Source: Phyllostachys edulis
Lineage: Eukaryota > Streptophyta > Magnoliopsida > Poales > Poaceae
DNA: 64,000 bases
Assembly (NCBI GenBank): GCA_036346405.1
Contig: CM070557.1
Location: 54,380,016 to 54,444,015 of the forward strand
Reading direction: 5' to 3'
Positions 22,479-34,688 of this stretch are shown one piece after another. The notes below the pieces were generated by a model. That model was given only the letters and a program-made list of their open reading frames with translations, ran no database searches and was not told the DNA's origin. The position numbers were made by a program, and so were the translations under genes. How positions within the stretch are numbered: the first letter of the stretch is position 1; each line of letters begins with the position of its first letter.

Positions 22479-24840
22479 TCCAACTCTAATGCTTTCATGG
22501 CAGAAGAGTGGAACGAGGAGAACTGGTTCAACTTGGCCGATCACGCTGATATCGACATGGATGTCGGTTTCAACTACGAGCCGAGTATTGCATCATTCGA
22601 TGGTGATGTCGCCTCTGGAGATCATTCTCCAGGAGACCATATCGCCGATGAAGTTAAGGAGGGATCCTTACTCCCCTGCAACATTATGTCTAGATGAGGA
22701 GCTAGCTTCCTCAGAGGGCAAGGGTTAATCCGACCACAATTAGAGCATGGCGAGGGATCCCCCTCCAAGTGCTCAAGTCCGTCTAAGGCAATCCGACTTG
22801 GCACGACAAGTCCTGGAGGCAATCATTCTGGAGCTTCATAAACACCTGGTGGTTGTCTCTCTCAGGTTAGCCCCACAAAGGTTGGGGTCGAACATGCTTT
22901 TCCTGCGGGTTCGACCATCCCATCGCAGGGCTCATTTGCGAATGGAGACGGTTATAACCCAGAATTCCTCTTCCTGGAGAGGTTTGCTCCAAGTCACCAA
23001 GCTGTGTCTCTCGACTACACCTCAAGCGAGGAGGCCTCAAGCACAGGTGTAGATCATCAACAAGAGGTCTTCGTCCTTCCCTCAGGTGACGATCGCTCTC
23101 TTAGAGACAGGACTGAGGATGCTCCCCAACGATCACACACTGTGACCCCTCGTGGCAATGATGAGGACACCTTCGGCGATGAACAGAGTCAACACTCTGA
23201 TGAGTGTCAAGGAGATTATCGAAATACTCGTATTCCACTAAGGCAAGCTCGAGGCTCAAGTATGGGCGTTCCTGAGACAACTCGACAGAGAAGAATCATA
23301 GCTCAGAAAAATCCGTCTAGGCGCGTTCACTATGAGCTGGAGAAAGCTCAAGAACTCCAGCGCATCAATGACCTTCTCGAGAATCCATCTCGAGAACTTG
23401 CTCGAACACCTGGCTACGACCTCTTTGTTGAAGAGATCGCGTAAAGGCTTTGAAGCACGATGGCAAAGCTTGAGCAACCTCGCCGACGTCAACCTATAAG
23501 TCGTGGGGGTACGATCTCATTCGCTTCCAGCCATTTGAAGAACTCATTGCATGGAGATCGCCGTGACGACTGATCACGACGCTCTCCTGATCTTTGCCCT
23601 GGCCGAAGGAGAGTTCCTCAAACACCTGAAGACCAACAGGTTCCCAGGAGAGGTGATCATTCACCACTCTAACCCAGAAATCTGCAATAGCAGACGAAAT
23701 ACGAGGAGTATTTCCCTCGAGGGTTGAGACCCACCACAGGTCGGGTCCACTTATGACTGAGTATCGTCGTGTACGATCACCTAGTGACGTCAATCCTTCG
23801 TTTATGCAAAGAAGGCGTCAAGAAGTTATTACCGGGATGTCGGGCTTTCTCACTAGACCTCCGAGCAGTTCGCTGGCCACCTCGGTTTCAATCAGTGAAC
23901 GTGGAGAAATTTGATGGATCTCAAAACCCCATTGAATTTCTCCAGATCTACACAACTGTTGTCCGAGCTGCAGGAGGAGGAGAGCATGTAATGGTAAATT
24001 ACATTCCTACTGTGCTCGAGGGATCTGCTCAATCGTGGTTGTTAAATCAGCTACTCGAGTCGATTTATTCATGGCAGCACCTTTGCGACCTCCTACTGGC
24101 GAATTTCCAAGGCACCTACCATCGCCCTGAGAAAGAGGACGACCTGCACAGGATGAGACAGAACGACCACGAGACTCTGCGCTAGTTCATTCGACGCTTC
24201 AATCAGGTCCACAATTCCATTCCTGAGGTTTCTGATTCTTATGTCATCAGAGCTTTCAAGCTGGGAGTCTGTAGTAGAAGGATCACGGAGGATATCGCTT
24301 TAAATCCTCCCGCCATTGTTTCCGAACTCTTCAAGATGGCTGATCGATATGCTACCGCTGCTAAAGCGGTTGAGTGGAACAACACTATCGACCGAGAAGA
24401 TAAAGTTCCTCAAGAAGTGGGCGAAAGTGGTAAGAAGAAGGATAAAAATACCCAGAAATCAAAGAACAGGGCAAATGGCTAAAAGCTTCAAGCCAATAGT
24501 TCCAAGGAGGTCTTGGCCGTGAGCGATAAAAATCTTCAAGGCTCCAAGCCATACTCTGATCGAGGCAAAGGTAAGTGTCCCAAACAGAAGAACGATAAGC
24601 CTAGGTGGTGTCCTTTCCATAAAAAGGAAGGCCATGGCCTTCGCAACTGCCGAGTTTTCCAACGAAAACTCGAGGACTACTATAACGGCAAAGGACCACT
24701 CCCTACCCTCGAAGAGGTAGGGCATGCCAGTGGTCGTACGCAGTCTAACGATAATGAGGAGATGCCATTCCAAGATCCCAAGCACACCATCAAGCATATC
24801 TATGGGGGATCATCGGCATACGAGTCAAAACGATAGCTTA
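22479..24840 (+). pseudogene. G1 gag remnant
   Basis: The plus strand shows the N-terminal acidic region (22500-22700), then a Gypsy gag core at 23880-24185 (NVEKFDGSQNPIEFLQIYTT, then VMVNYIPTVLEGSAQSWLLN). A zinc-knuckle-like CPFHKKEGHGLRNC follows at about 24610 in the frame 24513-24836, with DYYNGKGPLPTLEEV after it. Frames shift several times and stops are frequent. The minus-strand element G2 has the same blocks. Confidence 0.82.
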
Positions 24841-25560
24841 AGGCTGTCAAACGCGAGGTAAACTCCATCGACCCTCCTCTTGTCAATAAACTGTCGAAGT
24901 GGTCGGAAGTCACCATCTCCTTCGAGAAGGGTGATTGTCCGATTCCTTCCACTCGACTAGGTTGTTTTCCGATCGTGGTCGAACCCACCATCAATAACTG
25001 TCAGGTAAATTGAGTGTTGATTGATGGTGACAGCTCGTTAAACATTCTGTTTACGAGTACCCTGGATGAGATGCAAGTACCCAGGACCAAGGTAAGACCG
25101 GTACGATACACTTTTCATGGTATTGTACTGGGGTCTTCGACCAAACCTATTGGCCAAGTTTCTCTTCCTTTAACATTTGGTTCTCTAAGTAATTTTAGGA
25201 CAGAAAAGATTTCCTTTGATGTGGTCGATTTTCGATACAGTATATAACGCCATACTTGGACGACCAACTTTGGCAAAATTCTTAATCGCTACTCATTATG
25301 GATATCAATGTCTTAAGATACCAAGTCCCAAATGAGTGATCACAATTCGTTGTGACAAAAAGATGGCACACACGTGTGACCGTCGATTCCTTGAGATGGT
25401 TGGCCAGGTACCAGCTCGAGAAGAAAACAAAGGGCAGCCTTTGACCAAGCAGTCGAAGCCTAAAACTGCACCTAAGCCAAATGACCAGGTCAAGGAGGTT
25501 CCTTTGAATCCAGAGGAGCCCTCAAAGACTGTTCGCATCAGGGATACTTCCGACCCCAAA
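24841..25560 (+). pseudogene. G1 protease region remnant
   Basis: The stretch 25014-25247 encodes LIDGDSSLNILF (a degraded DGGSS/DTG-like protease active site), then MQVPRTKVRPVRYTFHGI and RTEKISFDVVDF. It corresponds to the retroviral-like aspartic protease of plant Gypsy elements. It is closed by stops on both sides. Confidence 0.78.
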
Positions 25561-26800
25561 TAGGAAGACACCCTCATCACTTTCCTCCGGGCAAACGCAG
25601 ATGTCTTCGCGTGGCAAGCATCCAACATGCCCGGAGTCCCCAGGGAAGTGATCGATCATATGCTAGCTCTACGGCATGACAAAGTACCCGTAAAACAAAA
25701 ATTATGGAGATTTGCCCCTGATCGATGAGATGCTATAAGGTCAAAATTGGATAAGCTACTTAAAGCAGACTTTACAAGAGAAGTCGACTGCCCATAGTGG
25801 TTGGCCAACCCTGTAATGGTTAGGAAGTCTAATGGATGTGTGTAGACTTCATTGATCTTAATAAAGCTTGTCCAAAAGATGATTTCCTTTTACCTCGCAT
25901 CGATCAGTTGGTTGATTCTACTGCTAGTTGTGAAACATTAAGTTTTCCAGATGCATATTCTAGCTACCATCAGATTAATATGTGTCTAGAAGATGAAAAA
26001 AGATCGTATTTATTACTCCATTTGGAATATTTTGTTATGTCAAAATGCCATTTGGTCTAAAAAATGCTAGCGCTTCTTTTCAACGCTTGATGAAATCGAC
26101 TTTTTCACCTCAACTAGGCCGAAATTTGAAAGCCTATGTTGACGATCTAGTTATAAAAAGCATCAAGCGGCTTAATCATGTTTCAGACTTGCAAGAGACA
26201 TTCGACAACCTTAAAAAACACCGCCTGAAACTCAATCCTGAGAAGTGTATGTTTGGAGTCTCTTCGAAAAATTGCTTGGATTTCTTCAAACTTCTAAGGA
26301 AGCACGAGGGTTTCGAGTGGTCGGAAGAGGCAAATGCTGCCTTTGAGGATGTCAAGAGATATGTTACGAGTGCTCCTGTTTTGGTTTCTCCGAAACTAGA
26401 AGAGACGCTCCTAATTTATTTAGCTGCCACGCCACGCAGACGGTGGCCTTGATCTTGGTCGTGAGCGTGATAACGTCCAACGACCAGTTTACTATGTAAG
26501 TGAAGTTTTGCACGGGCCTAAGGAGCGTTACCCTCAGGTCCAAAAACTTCTCTATGCCCTCCTCATGTCTTCGAGGAAACTGCGGTATTATTTTCAGGTG
26601 CACAAGATAATTGTGCCGTTTGAGTTTCCCTTAGGAGTGATCCTCCAGAATAGGGAAGCAGCGGGACGTATGTCAAAATGGTCAGTAGAATTTGGGGAGA
26701 TCGACCTCCATTTTGTGTCCCAAACGGCCATTGAATCCCAGATCTTGGCAGACTTTGTCGCCGAATGGACAAATCTGAACACATTGGGGATCCCGATCTG
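25561..26800 (+). pseudogene. G1 reverse transcriptase / RNase H remnant
   Basis: Blocks in order: EDTLITFLRANADVFAWQAS, CVDFIDLNKACPKDDFLLPR, MPFGLKNASASFQRLM, then AYVDDLVIKS with the catalytic YVDD intact, LNPEKCMFGVSS. The sequence then jumps from NCLDF directly to FKLLRKHEGFEWSEEA, so the RT connection region is missing. RNase H blocks RPVYYVSEVLHGPKERYP and AAGRMSKWSVEFGEIDL follow at about 26460-26700. Several stops. Confidence 0.88.
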
Positions 26801-26894
26801 ATACCCACGACCGATGGATGATGTACTGACGACAGTCACTTACTTTAAGTGGCTCGAGGGCTGGGGTGATCTTGGAATCTCCTAACGCTCGGGG

Positions 26895-27191
26895 GCTCGG
26901 GACTTGCTCGAAGACAAGAGAAACCAAGCCTTAATCCATTTAGCAGTCTACCAGCAAGCCCTGCGCAGATACTATGATCGTAAGGTCCAACCTCGCAGCT
27001 TTGCTGTACGTGACTTGGTATTGAGGAAAATTCAATCCCAGTCTAATCGGAACAAGCTTTTCCTCAAGTGGGAAGATCCTTACATTGTGATCGAAGTTAT
27101 GCTACCAGGTTCGGTACGACTAGCAATGGAAGATGGCAAAATTCTCTCCAATTCTTGGAACATCGACCAGTTATGCAAATTTTGTGTGTAA
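26895..27191 (+). pseudogene. G1 integrase C-terminal tail
   Basis: The frame 26904-27191 encodes LAVYQQALRRYYDRKVQPR, then VRDLVLRKIQ and LFLKWEDPYIVIEV..PGSVRLA, the C-terminal chromatin-proximal tail of Gypsy integrase. The HHCC finger and catalytic core are gone, removed by an internal deletion between about 26800 and 26895. Confidence 0.85.
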
Positions 27192-27325
27192 ACCGATCAA
27201 CCCTACAATAAAGTATCAGGTTCTTTCTATCTTTATTGTCTTACTTTGAGTTGCGCTTTAATAATTTTTTCGATCGTTATCTGGCCGTAAGTATTTCTAC
27301 GACCAGTACCTAAACTATCTTTACA

Positions 27326-27898
27326 CTGGTCGAAAGGCTGGTGACATCACTTAGTCGAAGCCTTTCCTTTCTGCACGTGGTTCAGCCCACTAGAAGGAAC
27401 TTCCTAGTGTCGATTCGTTCCTCCTTTTTGCTGCTAATACAAAGTGCTTGGGTTCAACTCACATAGTTGAAATATTTTCAAGCCAACTCTCAGTATCTTA
27501 GATTATTTCTTCATTTATTTTTGAAAAATAAACTAAGCAGAGTACGCTTTTTTGATTTGCTCGACTACTTTCGGTAAACTCATTTTGTTTCAACTGGTCG
27601 GAGGAAGATACAACACCTAGTCAAAGACTTTCCTCTCTGCACGTGGTCCTGCCCACTAGAAGGAGCTTCCTAGCGTCGTCCTATTTCTAACTCTTGCTAC
27701 CAGAGCGAACCTGCCGAGTGCACTGGAATAAGTTGAACAAATTTTTAAAGGCACTCGAGATGTTTGTTTAACTCAAGTTGACCGCTCTTGTTTGATTAAA
27801 CTAGTCAAAAAAGGTAACATCACCTAGTCGAAGTCTTTCCTTTCTGCACGTGGTCCTGGCCACTAGAAAGAACTTCCTAGTGTCAACTCGTTCCTACA
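27326..27898 (+). repeat. Three diverged copies of a ~97-bp repeat in the G1 3' noncoding region
   Basis: Copies at about 27326-27422, 27594-27688 and 27801-27898 share the words CTAGTCGAAG, TTTCTGCACGTGG and ACTAGAAGGAACTTCCTAGT. The last word is a near-palindrome that can form a hairpin, and CACGTG is a G-box. The copies are separated by 110-170 bp of unrelated sequence. Confidence 0.8.
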
Positions 27899-28146
27899 CT
27901 TTCGACCAGTGCGATACAATCGAGATCGAAAAACTACAAGTTAGATAAACCTCTCTTTTTAAGAAGACCCATTTTACACTATTCACTCGGTTTATCTAAA
28001 TAAACCAAGCAAATAGTCGGGGGGCTAGGATAAAGTTATTAATATGACTACAATTCTTAGTCTTAATCTCTTTTTCTATTCATTATCTTATGAGTTACTA
28101 ACTACTCGACAAGATGATTTGCGGGAAGAAGAGAGGATTATATATA

Positions 28147-28650
28147 TCAACAACAAAAAATTCCATTGTGTGCGGTTTCAAAATCCACCACATCAAACAA
28201 AATCTTTTCTGTTCGGAAGTTATCAGGTCTTCCGAACGTAACTGGTAGGGACAGTTGCCCTATCGATTTTGTAGTAAAACCAGGAACTATACCATGGAAG
28301 ACATATTTCATAGGTTTTACTTTAGTTCTGGGAATTTGCATTTCTTCCATGCTCCCGTCAATAAAATGTTTAAAGAGCTACCTCTATCTATCAAGACTCG
28401 ATTAACTTTGCAATTATAATTGTAGGTTCAATAACGATAGGGAACCTACCTGGTCGAGTCGACGAGATAGGGCAGTCTTCTTTCCTGAAGGAGATAACCA
28501 TTTTTGACCACCTGGATGGCTTGACGGTGATCGGAGACTCAACAAGGTTCACTTCCCGCTCCACGGCCTTCAGATGACGTCTTGATTCGTATGTGGAGGA
28601 GCCATCGAAGATCATATCGACTGTATATTGTGGCTCCTGGTACTCCATTT
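28147..28650 (-). pseudogene. G2 protease region remnant
   Basis: The minus strand encodes EYQEPQYTVDMIFDGSSTYE, then WSKMVISFRKEDCPI..TRPGRFPIVIEP, then EEMQIPRTKVKPMKYVFHGI and NFRTEKILFDVVDFE. This is the same series as G1 24790-25240. A frame break lies near 28385. The element ends here, at the junction with G1-derived sequence. Confidence 0.82.
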
Positions 28651-28669
28651 CTTCGTTGCCATCTTTGTC

Positions 28670-30864
28670 CTATTTAGGGCTTGGTTCTCCAACTTCTGTT
28701 ATGGAGGGGAAGAGACCTTTACCTGAGTAGTAGTCCTTCAGTTTCTTTTGCCAGGCTCGGCAGGTGCGTAGATTATGCCCTGCTGTCTGGTGAAGTGGAC
28801 ACCACTTCTTGTTCTTCTTGTAGTCGTTGGTTGGAGCTTTCGCCTTGTTTCGACCAGAAAAATCTTTCTTGCCCATGGAATTTTTTTTTGGAATCGCAAG
28901 AACTTCTTTGTTGTCGTTCTTGCGATTCTTCTTACCCTTGAGAGCCTTTTTATGCTTCTTCTCTTGCTTCTCTAGGCCAGGTTGGGGAATTTTATCTTTT
29001 TGATCAATAGCTTCACTTCATTCGACTGCTTCACTGGTGGCTGCATATTTACCAGCCTCGTCGAAAAGTTCAAGAGTTATTCATGGAGGGTTCATAGCAA
29101 TATCCTTCGTAAACCGTTGGTTCCTCAACCCTGCTTTAAAATCCTGGATGACAGAAGAGTCTGCGACCTCTGGGATAGAGTTTCGAACCTGGCTAAACCT
29201 CTTGATGTATTGTCGAAGAGTTTCATTGGTCTTTTGCCTGATCCGGTAGAGACCGTCTTCTTTTTCGGGGTGGTTGTACATCCCTTGGAAGTTGGCGATC
29301 AGCAAATCGTGGAGCTGCTCCCAATTGTAGATAGAACCGACTGGTAGGTTAAGCAACCACGATCGGGCAGATCCTTCAAGGACCGTGGGCAAATAGTTTG
29401 CCATCATGTTGTCATTACCACTAGGAGCTTTGATGGCGGTAATATAGATATGAAGAAATTCTAATAGGTTTTGAGTCCCATTTAACTTCTCTATGTTGGC
29501 TGGTTGGAACCTGTCTGACCTGCGAACAGCTTGGAGTCCTACCTAGAATGCTCGACAGCCCGTAATAGAATCATGGCGCCTTCTTTGAAAATGAGCCGGA
29601 TTATAGTCGGTTGGGGATCGATTCCTCAGATTAACATACCGAGCTTCCGGTGTCCCAATCTAGTTGTGGATATTGGTGTAACGTCTTTGACCACCTACTT
29701 GGTTCAGATGATGTTGGAGATCAACCAAACCAAGTGGTCGTTCTTCTTGACGAGGAGGAGGAGTGGTTGCTGGGAAGAGCCCTCTTCCCTCATGACTCCC
29801 TAGTAAGAATCTACGAGGGGGTCTTGGTATCGTTCGGTCCTCCGTTTGACCATGTTGTCCTCTACTGAGAGAGGAGCGCTGGGAAGAAGTCGTTGTGTGA
29901 CTTTGCGTGTTCCTTTGCTCCCTGTACATTTCTGTACGCTGCATGGTTTGTTGGAGGATCTCCGACACCTGCCCTACAAGTTGAACATAACCTGGAGTCC
30001 CCGCTAGAGCAGGATCTGGGTTATTCCGAATGTCTTGAACTCGTTGCAGATTTTGCATTATTACCGAAGGTCTTAGAGGATTCTCGCCAGCAGAGAGTGT
30101 TCGATGAGATGAGTTCCCCTCCGACCTTCTGGTTTGTCCTTTCCAATCAGTCACACATTGTGAGGTAGGAACAGACAGATTAACTGATCGATGTCCATTA
30201 GTTCGTTCGCCTCTGCCAATTGGTGCTTGAGCGCCCGCACCATTTCCACCAACAAGTGGTGGCGGGACAAGCCGTGGAGGACTATGCACAGCATCTTGAT
30301 CGGTATCTCTGATCGTGTTAACCTCGTGGCGCCAACATCAATCTTCCGACGAGCTCCCGTCGTAACTAAGGGAGAGCCTTCCATTGCTTCTGTAAGGAGC
30401 CTCCACGATGGGGAGCGGTTGGAGGACTCAGCCTGATCCGGCGGATTGATGATCGTATGCTGAGTTTGATCATGCCCACTTGGCCTACGATCGGTGGTAA
30501 CTTCATTGACACCCTCAAAAGATGTTGGTTGGTCCCCGGAGTACGTAGGAGCTGTTGGCGAATACTGGTTGCCCATGGCAATATTGAGAGTACATTGACT
30601 CTCTGATTGTAGCGTTGGGCTTTTGTTGCCAGTCTTGCCGGTCGGAGAGACCGGGTTTGTAGAGGTGTTCAAACATTCCGAACTGGTCGGAACGACCGAT
30701 TCCTCTGGGAGCGCCACTGATGGTGGCGGTGAATCCTCATCCATCTGATCGATCTCGCTAGTCTCAGCGAGTGGTGAACCGACGGAAGAGGATGATGATG
30801 ACACCCCGTTTTCTTCTATGGCGCATATGCGTGCGTCCATATCGAGATTGGAGTAGTCCGCCAA
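28670..30864 (-). pseudogene. G2 gag remnant
   Basis: From high to low coordinate the minus strand shows an N-terminal acidic region (30864 downward), a proline/serine-rich middle (30289-29660), the gag core MMANYLPTVLEGSARSWLLN (29407-29081) and the zinc-knuckle-like CPLHQTAGHNLRTC in KWCPLHQTAGHNLRTCRAWQ (28876-28670). It needs several frame changes to read through. Confidence 0.83.
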
Positions 30865-31001
30865 GTTGAACCAGTTTTCCTCATCCTAAGTCTCTGTTAT
30901 GTTCGCATGAGTGACGATGGAGTGAAGGAAGTGAATGAGGAATGCTTGAGCACAGAAAGCTTCAAGAACTCAACACTTTCCTCCCCACGGATGGCGCAAG
31001 C

Positions 31002-31649
31002 TGTCGATGATCGAGTCGCCAATCTTACAGAATAAATAGAGGAAAATGGTAAAGAGTTCTTGGGAGTGAATATGATTGCTCTTTATTGGACTGAACTGGA
31101 TCCTTTACAGGGGGTACCTTCGACCAGGCAGTGGACTAGCCCTAATTACACTTGGTGTAAGGATTACTATGCTATTGCAGTTGTAGATCGTGTCTAGATC
31201 TTACTTGCTTGATTGCCTGGTTGAATCAGATCCAATCAAATGTCCTGTCCTCCAGTTGTCTTCTCCTTTAAATAACTGATGAAGAGGTGATAGTTATCAC
31301 CAGAAGAGACACCCTCTGGAAGTGTCACATCCAGTCGGAGGAACGGTGGTAGTTGGTAGAAAGCCAATTGACCAGCGGTTGATGCCAATGGGAGAATAAC
31401 CATATGATGGTTATTGTCGGTGACTTAGGGCTGTAAACGTTGTGCGGTTTGGAGTAAATAAGACATGTGCTCCATTCATCACAAAGGAGGAACATATTTG
31501 GAACTAGATCCGAGTGCCAGTTCAAAGCTCCTACGAGCAGTCATCTGGTCGGGTAGCAGGTACATGACCTCTCCGACCAGGGTACCCATAAAGTTACCTT
31601 TGGAATCCTCATGACCAGGGGGTCGTTAGCCTCAGGGGTTACGACCACA
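31002..31649 (-). repeat. G2 5' LTR (boundaries inferred)
   Basis: On the minus strand it would start TGTGGTCGTAACC and end ATCATCGACA, followed directly by the primer-binding-site block. Only one LTR is present, so the outer boundary is inferred from the TG end. The first bases resemble the TGGTCGTAAG unit of the G1 LTR hairpins. Confidence 0.55.
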
Positions 31650-33803
31650 AAGAACATGCGATCTTTAATCAAATATTAAAGTAATATTTAGAGATTTTAA
31701 TCCTCATCACTAGGGGAATTGGCAAAATGGGTTCCTCTCTCGACGACGATCCCCCCGGGTGGTGGTGGGGGCTAGAGAGATGGTCGGAGGTGGAGCTACG
31801 CCTATGAAAAGCGGCAAGGTGCTTCGGGTCTGGCATGGTTTTCGCGCCTGGAGGAAATTGACAACAAATGGTAGCCACAGTGAAGTCTTTGCTACGCTAG
31901 CTAATCTTTCGATCTAACATGCATAGAAGCACTAGGGGACTACTAGGAGCTCACCAAGGGTGTAGATGGCGCCGGGGGAAGGCCGGAGAAGCGTGTTAGC
32001 GTTGATCAGCGGTGGGGCAGAGGTGGCTCACGATGCTGGCGCGTTATGGCATTGGAGATGCTTCAAGAAGCAGCGCATTAGATCCCTGAGGTATTAAGGA
32101 TGATGTAGGAGTGAGGAATCGAACGGGGACTCATCGGAGTGACGGCGAGCAGAAAAGGAATCGGTGGTGGCTGTTTTTGGGGAAGAGATTGTTTCTAGTG
32201 ATTCCCTAAGCTTGGGTCCACATTGAGCAAGGAAGGAGCATTAGTATAGTATGGAATGCGATACGACACAGTTAGATGAGGTTCAAGCTCACTAGAGCAT
32301 CGGGAACTCGAAGGTCTGAAATGGGGTGTGCGCCGAAGATGAAGAAGATGATAGCGCGATCACGCTACGTGGTTCCCGGAGCTACATCAAGCAAAGAGGG
32401 AGTATCAGTGAGGTAAGGGACACATGGTGACGCAAGTGACGAGGGCAAGGAAGCTCACTAGAGGCGGCAACAGTGTAGAGCTTGCTGATCGGCGTCGGGA
32501 ATGACACTCTCGTTGCTGGTGAGCCAAGGAGCGAGAAGCTCTGGTTCTTGGTGGGAGGAGAGAATCTCGAGCTAGGGTGTTCGTGACACAGTCAAAATCT
32601 TAAGTATGACTGATATTGTCGTGATAATGGCGGCAAGAAAATGGCGATTGTGCGAGAACTCATGGACACGCTCCGGCGTCTCCGCCAGCATGGGAAAAAG
32701 GTGGCGTCATGGGCGGTGGGAGGCATGGGCGCGGTGACGTGCGGTGCAGGCGGATGCAACGGGGAAGGTGGAGTGTGAAACGTCAAGGTGATCGTGAACG
32801 AGGCGGCAGGTGCGATCTTGGTATGTTGGCGAGGTGTGGTGAGAGGTGGACGAAGACCTCTGACGGGTGGGGCCACACCATTAGCAAGAGAGGAGCGAGG
32901 TTGGTGCAAAATTGGGTCGTGGTAGATACGGCCCGATGGCGAGAGGGAAATTCAAAATGGCTTTTGAATTTTTCCAAAACTGACTGAATGATTCCAGAAT
33001 TTTTGTACTTAGCAAACGAGATCCAAAATTCATGGAAACTTTTGTGCAAGCTTATGACATTGTTTAGTTTCTTGTGTAAATTTTTTAGAATTTTATCTGT
33101 TCTGTGATTTTCTCTAAAATTCTTCTATGTTGCTATTTTCATATAAATGCATAGTTGTTTTTGATGAAAATTTTCAAAACATGCTCAAATAATCTTTCCT
33201 ACATGTAAACATGCTCAAAATTAGTCTTCCACTTATTTTCATTATACTTTCCAAAAATTGAGATTTTTTGGATGTTACAATATGGCTCCCGTAGGCCGTG
33301 ATGTAGCATGAAAGGCTCACTTCGGCGACCAAGCAGTGTAGCACTAGAGCCCAATCGATATACAGAGATTAGAAGAATGAGACAAGAACATAAATTATGT
33401 GTTCAGGTTCACAAAGAAAACCACAATAAACATATGATAATGGAGTGGATTGATTCATTGCCACAAACGGGTTATTTTAGGGAAACCATGAGTTAGTTAG
33501 GAGGAGGAGAATTAGGAGAGGTGGGTTAATTTTCACAAGTAAATAAGAGATAGATATAGTAGTTGGGCGAAAGCAAAGGGGGAATGAAGAGAGTAATAGA
33601 GAGGTTGGGAAATTTTTAAGTAAGAAGGCAATAAAAAAACTTGCTTAACTTTTTATCTCACACAAGATTGATTTTCTTGAGATATTAACACGCAGTAATT
33701 GAAGATTAAATCAAAATTGGACGCCTTACTTTTTAGGGTCCTGTGCAGTTAAGCACTTTGCTCCTGTCCTTGGTACGGGCTTGGGTGCAATCAAAAGAGA
33801 ATA
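31650..33803. other. Unassigned region, possibly a Gypsy LTR ending near 33279
   Basis: A GC-rich part (31730-32910) without recognised protein is followed by an AT-rich tail (32960-33280) ending GGATGTTACA. This layout and the ..GTTACA end resemble the long Gypsy LTRs at 38947-41257 and 52751-56756. I could not find a matching TG start or TSD, so it is not called as an element. The part 33290-33800 shows nothing recognisable. Confidence 0.35.
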
Positions 33804-33818
33804 CTAGTAGGCCACTGT

Positions 33819-34250
33819 CGTCCTTTCTGAAATGTTATCGATCATAGTTTCGTAAAGAAAGCAATAGACTCCATATGCAAAGTTATCATTCTTCATGTGC
33901 AGGGCATCGTGCCAGTTGACAGGCGCGTCCGGCGGGAATGCAGGGGCTCCCACAATAGGTAGGCCGAGCAGCATCGCAACATCCTGCAGAGTAGGGGCCA
34001 TCTCCCCTAATGGGAGGTGGAAGGTGTGCGTCTCGGGCTGCCACCGGTCCACCAGGGCTATCAGGAGTGACCGGTCGAACGGGAACTGTCGTGATCGCTC
34101 CGGACCGGCCTGGACCTTCCCGTCGTCCTCGACCAGTGCGCCGTCCTCTTTGGTGGCCTCCACCATCCGTGCGAGAGGTAGAAGGCCGGCACGGCTCAGC
34201 CTACAAAGTGCGAAGAAGTAACTACATAGTGGGCATATGACACAAAACAT
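33819..34250 (-). pseudogene. Plant mobile domain (PMD, MAIN-like) fragment
   Basis: The minus-strand frame 33804-34250 encodes RQFPFDRSLLIALVDRWQPE, THTFHLPLGEMAPTLQDVAM, then LLGLPIVGAPAFPPDAPVNW. This is the core of the plant mobile domain, shared by MAIN/MAIN-LIKE nuclear proteins and many Mutator- or Gypsy-borne transposon proteins. The minus-strand sequence at 34260-34440 looks like a degraded upstream part of the same domain. No full-length protein is present. It lies just outside the Pack-MULE at 34689-36147. Confidence 0.75.
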
Positions 34251-34688
34251 GTGGCACAGCTTGTGGACAACCCTGTCTACCCAGCGTTGGTCCAGTCTCC
34301 AAGCCCGTCGGGGTGTTCATGTACGAACCACCCCCAAGTCAGCCGCGTCGTCCTCGCGAACCGGATGCGGGACACGACGGCTCGCGCGGTGCTGCGTGTC
34401 GACCAACCGGTCCAGCAGGCCTAAATGTCAGTCCGAACCACCAGGGTCGTGAGCCATACCTGCAAATCAATTTCCAGTTAGCAATTACAACACAATTAGT
34501 GGGTTCAATTACTTATAGCGTAGCTCCGGGAATTCTGCAAATTAAGTTGTATTCTTGCTTAAGTCTACTATTTTTTAATCATAACCTACCATGCTTTCGA
34601 AAGTAACCTACCATGATTTTGTATGCAAACCTAAGACTACGCTATTTACAACTATTAAAAATATGCATGGACCCTGTCAATTACAAAA

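Larger units (their letters stand above)
21636..28030 (+). mobile_element. G1: defective Ty3/Gypsy retrotransposon (plus strand)
   Basis: A 5' LTR (21636-22428) is followed by a primer-binding-site-like block, then gag, protease, reverse transcriptase, RNase H and the tail of integrase. The RT connection region and nearly all of integrase are deleted, and many stops are present. After the integrase tail (27191) come three diverged copies of a GC-box/hairpin repeat and a purine tract, GTCGGGGGGCTAGG (28017-28030). No 3' LTR is found: the sequence then changes to the inverted element G2. Confidence 0.85.
28140..31649 (-). mobile_element. G2: truncated Ty3/Gypsy retrotransposon, inverted relative to G1
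   Basis: Read on the minus strand this element has an LTR (about 31649-31002), a TTGCGCCATCCGTGGGGA block as primer-binding-site region (about 30999-30982), gag (30864-28670) and the protease region (about 28650-28147). It then stops. RT, integrase and the 3' LTR are absent. Its protein blocks are clearly related to those of G1 but diverged, and its LTR is different in sequence. The two elements face each other with their 3' ends. Confidence 0.82.

Noticed and set aside
31930..33279. Another solo LTR ending GGATGTTACA
   Set aside because: The end and composition look right, but no TG start with a matching target duplication could be found; left as unassigned.
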